From contig PYSS01000046.1 in NCBI GenBank assembly GCA_003049465.1, positions 186,001-250,000 of the forward strand: 64,000 bases of DNA, written 5' to 3'. The DNA is from Magnaporthiopsis rhizophila. Taxonomy: Eukaryota > Ascomycota > Sordariomycetes > Magnaporthales > Magnaporthaceae. The number at the start of each line of letters is the position of its first letter. Within the stretch, counting starts at the first letter, position 1. Positions 23,215-34,018 of the stretch are shown in pieces. The notes under the pieces were generated by a model that did not search any database, was not told where the DNA came from, and was given only the letters and a program-made list of their open reading frames with translations. The position numbers and the translations under genes were made by a program.

Positions 23215-23745
23215 GACGGGCAGTGGAGCGACCGATGCCCGGTCGGTGCTCTCAGGGCTGGGTAGGTAATTAGATGCAAGTATTTTGAGCACAGCAGAGA
23301 GAAATGTCGAGCTGTTTGTTTGGAGATGTTGGACCTGGGGGGAAGCTCGGGGAAAGCTGGGGGTTGACGATCGGGTGGGGTCCAGAGCTCTAGGCACCGC
23401 CGGCACTGACGTTTTCCCCATGCATCATGCAATTGGGATTGGGGTTGCAGTACATCCCAAACACGCGGCGTCACGAGCAATGTTGGGTGATAGCCAGTCA
23501 AAAGGAACTCACTAATGGGAAATGCTTTGGGACGGCATCCCGCTTTGATTGCATGCATCCATCACAGCTACCGTTAGTCATCTCATAATACCTAGGTAGC
23601 GTCAAAAACGCCCGGTGCCAGGCCTGATGCCCAATATCTCCTGCTATCTAGATTTTTCTTCTTGCCTGAGAGCACCCGACAAACTAAAACCACAATCCGG
23701 GTAGTCCGCAAAAACGCGCCAAGATAACAGAGCAGTAGAACCGAA

Positions 23746-23780
<35 letters not shown>

Positions 23781-24830
23781 GGGAAAAAAAAAAAAAAAAA
23801 AAAAAAAAGGAAAGAGACGAAATCAAGATGAACGTGATGGCCCCGTCACAAAAGAATCCTTGGTGGTGGTCAGAGGGGGCAGGGTTGGGGGCTAGGGAAG
23901 AAAGAGGAAGAGAGCGAGCGAGAGTTGCGGCGTGGGTCGAAGTCAGTGAGAAGCAGGGGCTAAGGCGGAGGTTGAAAGTGACGGGCTGTCGTCATGGGCC
24001 CATGCAGCGGGAGTGACCCGTCTAAAATGAGGTTAATGCGGCGCGGAGAGCAGCAGCGGCAGCCAGAAAAGAGACAGGGCGACGGCGCTTGTTGGTTAAG
24101 CAACCGAACCAGGAATGCAATGGCTTTCAAAAGGGCGGATGGAGGGATGGAGGAGGGGGAATGGTGGCTGGCTGGGGTTGAGGAGATGCGGTCTTGTTGT
24201 TTACACCGCGATCACCTCGCGCATGTACTTTGATCCACCCCTTTTTGCCTTCTGCGCCTTCTCATTCACCAATTGCTTGCGGCGGGCGGGACCAATGCGG
24301 CGTTTTCCCCTGTCAATCGCAACGGACAATCGTCGGGGTTCCAAGTAAAAGAGGGCAAAAAAAGACAAAGACAATAATAGCTTTCCTTCGTCTTTTGCCC
24401 TGTCCCAAGTTGCGACGCATCAGCTCATTAGCTCAAATGCGTAACGAATATGCAACGAGACGAACAATCCCAAGACAAGGTGGCTCAATGGAGCGGGCGA
24501 GAGGGAAGAAGGTCATCCGGCACCACCAACAACCTCCGTTCTCAATAGGAGCTGAATAGCCCCTGTTCCTATTGTGCAATTCGGCGCCTGTGGTTGGCTG
24601 CGGCCGGGGCCCCACTCCTTGGCAGGCTGCATTGGGAATACCATTGTGGAGCCAATTGGCCAAAGCGTCAGCGAGGACAGGCTGACATAAGCACCCAAAG
24701 ATTTTGGCGGAGTTTCCTTGCGACAGGGGGCCGAATTGACGACACTAGAGTGGGAGGAGCTTCAAAGAAGGCTGTTGTCATAAAAGCACAGCACCTGGAC
24801 AGCCCCAAGGCGGCACGGTTACTGCCCAGG
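23215..24830. other. 1.6 kb divergent region with a long A/G/A tract
   Basis: This lies between the RING and uL14m genes and contains a purine tract at 23747-23808 and an exact TACCTAGGTA palindrome at 23589-23598. No gene is seen. Confidence 0.5.
23747..23808. repeat. Homopurine tract A31-G6-A25
   Basis: 62 consecutive purines: 31 A, 6 G, 25 A. Length in the assembly may be unreliable. Confidence 0.85.
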
Positions 24831-25360
24831 ATGATTCAACTAAAGGTAGACTATACCACCGTTCGCCCCTGGCGTACACAGACTAATAACATGCTCCGAC
24901 AGACAATACTAAACTGCATCGACAACTCGGGCGCCGCCCTCGTCGAGTGCGCCATGATAGTCGGCCAGAAGCGGCACGCCGCCATAGGTGCGATGCGACA
25001 CGATGCGACCCCACTCCGTAGCCAGCCGGCAGCAGCAAGACTGACGACCTGAACCCCAACCCAGGCGACCGCATCGTAGTCGTGGTGCAGGCGCAGCGCG
25101 GCCAGGGAGCACAGGGCATGGGCGCCCTGGCGGCGGCCAACAAGGTCAAGCGCGGAGACATCCGGCACGCCATCGTGGTGCGCACAAAGTACAAGTCGCA
25201 GCGGCCCGACGGGTCCGTGGTCCGGTTCGACGACAACGCCTGCGTGCTCATCAACAAGGCCGGCGACCCCGTCGGCTCGCGCATCAACGGCGTCGTGGGC
25301 GCCGAGTTGCGCAAGAAGCAATGGAGCAAGATCCTGTCCATGGCTCCCATGTACACCTGA
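24831..25360 (+). CDS. Mitochondrial large-subunit ribosomal protein uL14m
   Basis: Exons 24831..24845, 24903..24987 and 25065..25360 encode 131 residues. Exon 1 is only five codons (MIQLK) and is joined through a 57-nt intron with a GACTAATAAC branch point, which restores the family N-terminus (MIQLKTILNCIDNSGAALVE). This protein is the bacterial-type L14 of the mitochondrial large ribosomal subunit, at the subunit interface; the yeast orthologue is MRPL38. Family motifs are IDNSGA, GDRIVVVVQ, NKVKRGDIRHAIVVRTKY, RPDGSVVRFDDNACVLINKA and a GSRINGVVGAELRKK end. There is no long presequence, consistent with uL14m in other fungi. Without the small exon, one would wrongly start at an in-intron ATG at 24891. 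Confidence 0.93.
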
Positions 25361-26719
25361 GCGAGAAACCGGGTGAACAGCACAGGCCGGGCATTTTACC
25401 TACGCTAGGGGACACGGGGGATTTGGATGTGGGATGTTTCCGAGTGGTTAGCGGAGGAACATGGGGTATGGGCAGGTGGGATGTGTCTGCTTGCCTGGTT
25501 CCTTGAAGGACTAGCAAAGCACCAGCATGCTAGGTACCTATCCGGGTTCAAAGCTGAGAAGAGGCGGTACAGCGGCGACAGTTGGGCTAGAGAGCCTGGA
25601 GGTCATGCATCCAGAGGAAAGTGACGCTATTGAGTCACCCTCAAAAGGATGATAGTCTGTATCATATCACGGGTGCCTACCAAGGTGCCACCTAGGTACC
25701 TAAGTAGAGAGCACACAACATGAGGGACGTTTATGCTCTGCAACGAAATGTATTGGCCCCCCCAAGACGTATGAGTAGTCGTTGCGTATGGTGTCAAGAA
25801 TCTCCGAAAAACACCTAGAGCTAAGTACTTTGACAAATAAACAGAAAAAGAAAAAAAAGGAAACAAAAAAGAAAAAAAAATGATCAGTTCATTCTGGTAG
25901 GGCCGCTCTTCCATCACAACATTCCAAAGCAGAGCCCGAAAATGGGACGAAACGGGAGCAAAATGCTCATGAAAACAAATCGTCCTCTCAGCACAACTGC
26001 TGGAGGAAATAGAGAAAAATGTCCGCCGCCAAAAAACTCCTCCACGCCTGAATTGTAATTACAACCAGTCTAGGGACATGCTGGCTCCAGCATCCCCGGT
26101 CTCCCTTGTCGGTTGTGACAACCGACAAGGTCGACGTCTGCGTGGTGCAGAGAGGGAGATGGTGGAGGCTGACGCTAGTCGCGTTGTGGTTTGGAGCATT
26201 CGACGCAAACATAGATTTGTTTCTAGATCGAATAAAACGATGATGTGGGTCATTAGCAACTGGAACTGGCTTCTTAGGCTGGGTTCGTGCTTACCATTCC
26301 GGTTTCGGCCGTTCGTTGCTGGGACTGGAAAAAGACCATGGCATCGCTTGGGCAGAACTGACACTGCCTCGTGGTACGCGGAAGCTATACCGGGAGCTCA
26401 TGTCAGCCCATATCAGCCAGCAATCTTGTCGGCAGCAGCCTTCTTGGTGATATAATGACACAAGGTCTCTGCCGAAAGAGCCACGTCGGAGGTGAGCCAG
26501 CTAGGCCCGCCTCCCGATAGGCTATGGGACTGCTCTGCCCTCTGCCGCCCGTGGTCTGCCTGCCCGTTACATGCTGTTTGCGGTATTATGATCGCTCAGC
26601 GGATGGCTTCCGCCGACATGTGCGAGGAAGGGTAATGATGTGTTGGTACAGTATTTGGACATGAGGGGGGGCGCTGTGTGGTGTGGTTGTGGTATTTACA
26701 GCTGAGGTCCCAGGAACTC
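25361..26719. other. Tail-to-tail spacer with an exact palindrome
   Basis: 1.36 kb between uL14m and RPB9-like. It contains dispersed CCTAGGTACC motifs near 25690, an A-rich tract (25840-25880), an exact 27-bp palindrome at 26104-26130 and a short open segment on the minus strand (about 26434-26515) with coding-like codons. I could not assemble a gene. Confidence 0.5.
26104..26130. repeat. Exact 13-bp inverted repeat around one base
   Basis: CCTTGTCGGTTGT, then G, then its exact reverse complement ACAACCGACAAGG. It lies in a spacer outside any gene I support. Confidence 0.9.
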
Positions 26720-27427
26720 CTAGTCCCTGGCATCTTGCTGTGCCTCATCGTCGCCATACCCGGCGTCCTCGACGCCCTCGCCCATGAAGTCGTACATCAT
26801 GGCGTCGTCGTACAGGCTGATGTCGCTGAAATCGAGGGCGGCGTTGCCGGCCGACGGACCGGACGGCGGCGAGGGGGCAGGAGAGGCGGGAGCGGTGCCA
26901 GGATGGGTCTCCTCCGACTGCTTGATAGGGATGTATATATGGGCAATCCCGCAGACCTCGCAAAGGACAGGAAGTCCGCAGCTGGTGCAAAGCAGGACAG
27001 TGGTCGCGGGAGAGGAGCCTGAATAGTCCGAGGCCGGGGGTGAGGGGGGACGGGAATGGGTCAGGGGAAAGGATGAACCGGCAGCAACGGCATTGACAGC
27101 AACAGTGGCAGAGGCAGAACCATCGGCGGACTCGTTGACGGGGGCGGCAAGGGCGGCACGAACCGTGGGGTCCTTGCCCATGCCAGGGATGATGCCAGCG
27201 TGGAGGCTGGCGGTGCTGCTGAGCTCGTTTCGGAAGACACACGTGTTGATTGCCTCGGTGGTGTAGTGGCAGGTGCGACAAACGAACTGCAGAGTCCTCG
27301 ACGAGTTGTCCTCGCGCGGGTAGAGCATGTTGGAGCACTCGGCGCAGAACTGGAACGAGACGGGCTTCTTGGAGGACGACTGGTCGACGTCGTCCATGCC
27401 GCCACCAGAGGACATGGGAGTAGACAT
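26720..27427 (-). CDS. RPB9-like RNA polymerase II subunit with atypical C-terminal half
   Basis: Single open frame of 235 residues, about twice the usual length of RPB9 (about 110-125). RPB9 is the zinc-ribbon subunit of RNA polymerase II that affects start-site choice, elongation and fidelity. The N-terminal half fits well: FQFCAECSNMLYPREDNSS, C28/C31 and C50/C53 of the first zinc ribbon, then CVFRNELSSTA and GKDPTV. Beyond residue ~90 the family normally has a linker and a second, TFIIS-like ribbon (CPxC...FYVCxxCG). Instead there is an Ala/Ser/Pro-rich stretch, a compact Cys pair set (C147, C150, C156, C159 in LLCTSCGLPVLCEVCGIAHI) and an acidic tail ending in DDEAQQDARD. I found no splice pattern or alternate frame restoring a normal second ribbon. 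It could be a divergent paralogue. Confidence 0.75.
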   Translation of the reverse strand: MSTPMSSGGGMDDVDQSSSKKPVSFQFCAECSNMLYPREDNSSRTLQFVCRTCHYTTEAINTCVFRNELSSTASLHAGIIPGMGKDPTVRAALAAPVNESADGSASATVAVNAVAAGSSFPLTHSRPPSPPASDYSGSSPATTVLLCTSCGLPVLCEVCGIAHIYIPIKQSEETHPGTAPASPAPSPPSGPSAGNAALDFSDISLYDDAMMYDFMGEGVEDAGYGDDEAQQDARD

Positions 27428-29861
27428 GGCTGTGGTCTGGCGCTTTTGACGTGTTTCGTTTCTGAGGTGAGTTGGTTTGGCGATGTTTTGGTTTGTTTAC
27501 TGGCGAGGTTTGGTGCCAAGGAATGAAGGAAGCTCGTGGTCGCCGTGGCGATTTTTGATATGCCGAGGAGCGAAAAGCACGAGATGAGTGGCTTCTGCAA
27601 ACAGAGGCAAGAGACGGGAACCAGCAGTTGCAGTCAGCCGATGTTTGTTTGAGGGAGAAGATGGAATGGAGGCGTGGTTTGACTGGTTGCTCCGGATGAG
27701 GTTGAAGATTTTCTCATGTGGGAGCAGGCAGAAGGTGACGAGAGATGGGGCAATCAAGACGCGCTGCAGAAAAAGAAAAAGGCGGACAACAATAATGCCA
27801 GGGAGAATGACTAAGCTGCCTCGAGCTTGGTTTGTGCGGACTTGACGAATCGGGCAGCCCAGGCAAAGTGAGGCGGTGGGGCGCGTCCCAAAGGCACAGG
27901 GCGGAAGAGGTAGCTAGGCGAAAGCTTCCGCAGTCCTCTCAACGCTTCGATGGCCCACAGTCTATGACTCCTGGGCGTCCCGGGGACCAAAAACAGAGAT
28001 TACCTGACGTACGCCCGGGATGTGACTTGGTTTCCTCAGTCTAAAGTGGATTGCTAGCTCTTGTTAGCCACCACGCCGCGACTGACCTACGTCCTACCTG
28101 CGCACATCCTACACGGAACCGCTCGCAAGAAGTCAGGCGTGTTTCTCACCAGGACGTTAGTTCTCTTTTCCGGATTTGAATCCGGGCGGGCCGTCGAAAG
28201 CCCGAGCCGCCTCCAACAAATGCAGCTGCCGGAACACCCACTCACACTCTTCCCAGACATGCCAGGCGGATTGCATCTCGTGACGGACAGGAGCCGCACA
28301 GCTGATACAGCCTGATATGATGTCTCACCTGGTGACCCCCGCCCTTTACCCGGAGCAATGGACATGCCACTGCATCATCGCGTGGCGCCCCTCTACGGGC
28401 TGCGACTTTGCGAGCCTTGTGTTCCCGAATGCGGGTGAAGAGCTCGCGATGTACCTCGACGGGCAGCACGCATGTACCTAGGAACATGGGTAGACTTCTC
28501 AGGGGCGCTCCTCTAATGTGTAGCAAGTTCATACTGACTCGTGTCTACATCAAGGCGGACAAACACACTGGTAGCAGTGTATTCGTATGTAAGACAAACC
28601 ATGCAAGCCACCAGCCGGAACACAGGTTCAGGGACGAGCAGGTACTCCCAGGGCAATCAATTCACTGGCAGCAGGGATCAACGATGGTGGGGGGTGGATT
28701 GTTGAGTTTCCGGGGATCAGACGGCACCCAAATGACCTGGCAACCTTGGCCTACTGCGCGTCAACAATAAGCCCGGTGGAGCAGCGCCGCGCGGGCCTAA
28801 CCAGGGGAGGGACCCTTCGGCACCGACCCACGCAGCAAAGCTTGCTTGTCACAAGACAGCCGCCTCAATGTGGTGCTACGGGAAGGTATGGCTAGCTTGT
28901 GGTCTGCAATGCGGATCGAGTGTGTGACATTGATATCCATTGTGAGTGGTTAGTGGTGAGCAGCTCCCAAATGCGGTTGCAACCTGCCCCGACGCCGCCC
29001 CCTCGTTTCGGAGAAGGCACGGCTGGAGGGATCCCCATGACCACCGGTTCGGACACAAGAATGGAACCTTCCTTCGGCCGGGTAGGTACGTACTGTACCT
29101 GGGCCGTTGCAGCCCACTGCGGCCGTCGAGAGCGTGGCCGTCGGTCAGAAGCTTGGGGATCTGGGCTGGCTGATGGACGCGGGGCCCTTGCAGGGCGGTT
29201 GCTTCCTTCGCTCCTCCCCGCCTTCCACAACAGAAGCCCACACACCCACCCTGGTCGCCATTTTGGCGTTGCTGCGGCGCCCCAGGCCGACGGAATCGGC
29301 ACAGACCATTGGCCCTAGCTCAGAGACACGCCCGTCATCCGTCCCACACTAGCCCGCGCGAATAAAACGGCGGCGGCCGAGCAAGAGTGAGCTTCTCTCC
29401 CTCTCTAGGTGGCTGCCAGCCCGCCCCAGCCCTGCGGTACATATTGCGACGGTGTCCGCGCACATATCGACGAACCCCTTCCCGTCTTGCCGACCTCGAG
29501 AATCTCTACCACCCGTCCGATCCTGCAGGAAGGCCGGGTCACTGTTGGCCCGTGACGACATCCCCGTTGCGATCCGTCCGTGCTCTTCCCCCACCCAAAC
29601 CACGGCTCGCAGGCTCCAACCCGGGTCTGACTCTCAGACAACAGCGCAAGCATCTTGCCTGTCGGTTTTCCAACTTGCTCTTGCTGCTACTGCTGGCACA
29701 GCCAAACATCAACTGCTTTCATCGCTTTGCGCTGCTGCTCGCTTCCATCCACGGCCTCCAAGACACCGGGCATTGCTATATGCCTCTACTCCCGCACGGC
29801 TTCTAAGACTCGACCGTCATCGGCTCCCATTCCCGCGTAACATTACTACCATTTGGCAACA
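27428..29861. other. 2.4 kb divergent region between RPB9-like and PIN1-like genes
   Basis: No gene supported. The last ~450 bp before 29862 are C/T-rich and probably carry the leader of the isomerase gene. A TACCTAGG motif is at 28475-28482. Confidence 0.5.
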
Positions 29862-30710
29862 ATGTCGTCGCACGACGTGGCCCCGTCCGTTTCCTCGGCG
29901 GCCCAGCCCCAGGTAAGCCTGCCAAGGCGAAGCTCCAAAGGCTCCCACAACCTGCCTCTGCTCTTCCCAGTTCTGTCTGCCACTTTTGCCATCTTGGCCT
30001 GCCCAATCGACTTGTGAAGGTTCCTCTGCGGCACGGTGCTCTAGTTCCGGCAACGCGGCCTTCCTGCTCCTGGGCCAGACGCTGATCGCCGCTTCTTCTA
30101 CCCGACCAGGACACCGGCCTGCCTCCCAATTGGGAAGTTCGTCTGTCTAAGAGCAAGAACCTTCCCTACTACTTCAACACCTCGGACACCACGTCGCGCT
30201 GGGAGCCACCCGCTGGTACGGACACGGACAAGCTCAAGGTGTATATGGCAAGGTACCACTCGACTCCCATGCCCGCCGACGGCTCCGGCCCGGGCAAGAT
30301 CCGTGCCGCCCACCTCCTCGTCAAGCACCGAGAAAGCCGCCGCCCTTCGAGCTGGAAACAGGACCGCATCACCCGCTCCAAGGACCAGGCCAGGGACGAG
30401 ATCCAGGGCTACCAGCGCCAGATAGTGTCGGGCCAGGCGACGCTCGCCGAGCTTGCTACGCAGGAGTCGGACTGCAGCTCGGCCCGCAAGCGGGGGGACC
30501 TGGGCTGGTTCGGCCGGGGCGATATGCAAAAGGAGTTTGAGGACGCTGCTTTCGCGCTTAAACCCGGCGAGCTCAGCGATATTGTCGAGTCGGCCAGCGG
30601 TCTCCATCTGATTGAGAGGTGTGTTCTTGCCTCCTTGTCTCGTGATGCCATTCATCCTCTGTGCCATGACGCAGCGCTAACTTTTGCCGGCACGTTATAG
30701 ACTAGAGTGA
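29862..30710 (+). CDS. ESS1: Pin1/Ess1-type peptidyl-prolyl isomerase
   Basis: Exons 29862..29912, 30110..30618 and 30701..30710 encode 189 residues. The last exon has only 10 coding bases (completing Arg, then Leu-Glu-stop) and its intron carries a CGCTAAC branch point. The enzyme isomerises phospho-Ser/Thr-Pro bonds, notably in the RNA polymerase II C-terminal domain and mitotic proteins. The WW domain spans about 20-52 with both signature tryptophans, W24 and W48 (LPPNWEVRLSKSKNLPYYFN). The parvulin domain follows: KIRAAHLLVKHRESRRPSSW with the basic phosphate-binding loop, C139 (SDCSSARKRGDLGWF) as the active-site Cys, and FALKPGELSDIVES with GLHLIER. Length is typical of fungal members. 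The first intron, 197 nt, is the longest in this gene. Confidence 0.95.
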
Positions 30711-31418
30711 ATCTCATCGCCTTGCCACCGACGTGATCGATACGGGTCGTCGACACCACGCTTGCCCTACGAACCAGATATCTATACCCGTTCTGTCTCT
30801 AAAGGCCACAGTTTGGTGTGGAGTGGTGGGGTTATCAAGAGAATTGTCTTCTTAAACTCGGATAAAAAAAAAAAAAAAAATCATTTGTGGCCAGCAGAGT
30901 TGCTTTCTGGATTGGTAACGATGCTACGCCGTGAAATCCTCAGTCAGGCGTAAAGCTACCGGGCACTACTCCTGGATGGCTTGGCTCCTCCTGCCTTCCG
31001 TGGAGCCGAGAAGGAGCACAGAAACCAGGAAGCTGCCGAACAGTCTCATGGAACAGCCGCAGCAAGAGGGAATATAAAAATGTAAGTGAAATAGCAAACC
31101 CGGCGGGTATCACTGATTCGTTACTCATCAGCCGTTATAACATATACATGCGTGCGTGATCCTTTCCCTTTTTCCCGAACCCGTTTTCCCATCCCAGATA
31201 AACGCCCATCCATTCATCCGACGGCAATAATAAAGAAAGAAAAAAAAAACCCAAAACGCCAAATTATTGGTAAAAAGCAGCGACTAAGCGCGCAAGGAAG
31301 TCAGAACACAACGAGATGAGTGGGAGCGAGGTGCAATCTATACACGCACTGGGCTCCATAGCAAACCGGCAAAAAAACAGAAAGCCCCGTACGGCGAACA
31401 GGGAAGGCAAAGGCTACG
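30711..31418. other. Tail-to-tail spacer
   Basis: Shared 3' flanks of the isomerase and LrgAB-like genes, with A-runs near 30865-30881 and 31240. No coding signal is seen. Confidence 0.5.
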
Positions 31419-34018
31419 CTAGGCGTTCAGCCTCGACAGCAGCCAGTCGGTCAAGGGCGTGGCGGAGAGGAAGACGACGGTCAGCACGCCAAACAGCGTC
31501 ATGGCCAGAGCCGAGTAGGGTGCGGCGGGGCTCTTGGTCTCGTTCAGGTACGCCGTGCCCATGGCGGCGGCGTTTATGCCGACGGTGACGCCGGTCGCGA
31601 CGGTCCGGGCGTCTTCTATGGCGGCACCGGCGGTCGGGTTGTTATCATTAGCGGTGTTGTTATACGTGTGGGGGCGGTGGTTATGGGTGGCGTTCTCGCG
31701 GCCCGGTGCTGATGTGACGTTCTCGGTCTCGGGTGATGTGGGCGGAGCCGCTTGACCAGATGTGGCTACTGCTGCGGGCACAGAGGTAGGGGTCGGTGGT
31801 GCGGACTTGACCGATATGTGTTCTTGCCGGCTTCTGCTCGGCGGATTTGTAGTGTTGGATGAGAGATTGGGGGATAGGCGTGGCGGCAGACTCTGCTGCT
31901 GCTGCTGCTGCGAAGAAAGCTGTCTACTGAGCTGGCGTGCGAGATTTGCAACCGCTGGTCTATCATCATGGCGGTTTATATCACCCATCTCCAGGTCCGG
32001 CTGGTGGCGGCGTTGCTCCTTGTACTGGCCGTCCGCTCGAAGCCGTCTGGAGCAGCACCAGTCGCGCAACGCGCCGAACCGCGCCGCAGCCCACTGCGCC
32101 AGCCCGAGCCCCATGACGACCTGGAACACGACGCCGTTGAACACCACCATGGCCGCGTTGGCGCCGACGTCTCCGCCCAGGCGCGTGAGTACAGGGGTGC
32201 CCAGAGCCAAGGTCACGCTGCGGGTGGCAAATGACAGGCTCTGCGGCGTCGCCAGACCCGCGCCCACGTGGGCGAGCAAGGGGGCCGACACGATCGTGAC
32301 GACGGCAGCCACGGCCGAGGCGACGAGCACGACGAAGCCCGTGGGCGAGGCGAGCTGACGGCGGTACTCGAACAGCTTGAACCCCCAGGCCGCGAGGCCC
32401 GACTCGAGGATCGAGGTGGCCACGTCGCCGGCGCCCACGCAGGAGGTGTCCCTCCCGGCGATGCGGCGCATCACGTACCTCGCCAGCGTCGTGCCCGACT
32501 GGAACCCGCCCACGACGTCGCGCAGGGTCTCGGGCCGCCCCTTAGATGCCCGCAGCGCCCAGCGCACGTGGATGTAGCCGATGGTGACGGCGGCCGTCAC
32601 GAGCACCGGGTTGAGCAGGCACACGGCCACGGCGGTGCGCACGCGCGGGTGCCACGGCCGCGGCGCCGACACCCAGCGCTGCAGCGCGTGCGCCGCCATC
32701 CAGGCCGTGAAGAGCACCGACGTGTCGAGCAGGGCCGTGACGTCGGTGCAGCTGGCGATGACGACGGCGATGGGCACCGACACGGCGCACCCGTACAGCG
32801 TCACGTTGGTGAGCACCCACTCCATCAGCCGGGCCGCGTGCGGGTGTCGCTCCGCGGCGGAGCTGGGGCGGGCAGGGGAGTGTGGCTGGTCGTCGTCGTC
32901 GTTGTTCAGGGGCACGTCGTGGAACTCGCTCGCCGCCTCCTCCTCCGCGTCCACATCCCGCGGCGTCCGCTGCCCGATCAGCGTCGACTGGTTGGAGAGC
33001 CGCCGGTTCTTGCGGTCGCTGCTCGCCGCGGCGGACGGGTCGAGGAGGAGGCGGCCGGGACGGGCGGTGTGTTGGTGGTGTCGGCGGCCGCGGGCGAGGA
33101 TCAGGGCGCTTTGGAGCGCGTACGTCACCCCAAAGACGGCGGCGGGGAAGATGATGCCGCAGAGCACTGTTTGATTTTGATGGCAAGGTTAGCGTTGGAC
33201 AAGCCCCTGGCCAGTAAGTCTTTCGGTCCTTACCAAACATGGCTGCTATCAGCCCAATCTCCCTTGGGCTCGCCGCCGCCGCCGCCTTGAAGATGTGCAC
33301 AAATGGTACAGTGAAGCCAATGGCCATGTGCCGGTTCAGGAGGTTGGACTGTTGATTTATAGCATAGCATATATCGTCGTCAGCATATGCCATTGATGCC
33401 TATTATTACGGCCTGGGCACCGCCATGAAGCCAGGCCAGGGCTGCTATGGCTTTTCATAAGGAGCAAAAGGGCATAACACGCACCGGCGCGAACAGGTGC
33501 TTCTGGTAGAAGTCTTGGACGGCCTCTGGCCTGCTCGACAGCAGCCAGAAGCCGAGGTCCAGCGCCGTCATGAGGGCGCCCAGGACCGCCATGCTCAGGA
33601 TGGCGGCCGAGAAGTTGTTCATCCGGTCGCCCACGCTGGTGAGCGCCAGGATGACGGCCTGGGTGGCGGCCACCAAGAAGGCGGCGACGAAGCCGTCCAC
33701 CCACTGCTTGCGCAGCGGGGCTGGGAGCCACCCCGGCATCTTGTTGCTGGTCGCTCTGTTGGTGCTTCTGCTGCTGGTGCTTCTGCTACTGGCGGTGGTG
33801 CTGGTGCTGGTGCTGCTATCACTGCTGTTATTGTTGTTGCCGTTGCCGGCCCTGGTGCTGGTGCCGCTGGTGTCGCTGGTGCCGCTGCTGTTGTTGCCGC
33901 TGTTGTTGTTGCCGCTGCTGCCGCCACTGCTGTTGCTGGTGTTGGTGGTGTTGCCGCTGTTGCTGGTGCTGGCGTCGTTGTTGCGGCTGTGGCTGTTGCT
34001 GGAGCCGTCGTCTGTCAT
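31419..34018 (-). CDS. LrgA/LrgB-like integral membrane protein
   Basis: Exons in transcript order 34018..33485, 33348..33234 and 33166..31419 give 798 residues. An Asn/Ser/Thr-rich, probably disordered N-terminus (residues ~1-93) is followed by LrgA-like helices (DGFVAAFLVAATQAVILAL, AILSMAVLGALMTALDLGFW, MAIGFTVPFVHIFKAAAA, GIIFPAAVFGVTYALQSAL), a hydrophilic linker, then an LrgB-like region with SFATRSVTLALGTPVL, GGDVGANAAMVVFNGVVF and, near the end, GVTVGINAAAMGTAYL with APYSALAMTLFGVLTVVF. A polar Gln/Pro/Ser/Thr-rich insertion of about 150 residues splits the last LrgB helices. Bacterial LrgAB are linked to murein hydrolase control, and the plant fusion PLGG1 carries glycolate/glycerate across the chloroplast envelope. 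A fungal role is not established; a small organic acid carrier is an inference. The start could instead be Met94 (33739). Confidence 0.8.

Noticed and set aside
25436..25560. D-arm-like CCGAGTGGTTAGCGG with a GGGTTCAAAG further on
   Set aside because: Spacing is too long and the T-loop lacks its closing stem, so no cloverleaf forms.
28150..28185. Palindromic CCGGATTTGAATCCGG resembling a T-arm
   Set aside because: No remaining tRNA structure around it; short palindrome only.
32268..33290. 340-codon plus-strand frame over the LrgAB-like gene
   Set aside because: Composition (His, Arg, Gly, Pro) is that of a shadow; the minus-strand frame carries the membrane helices and LrgB motifs.
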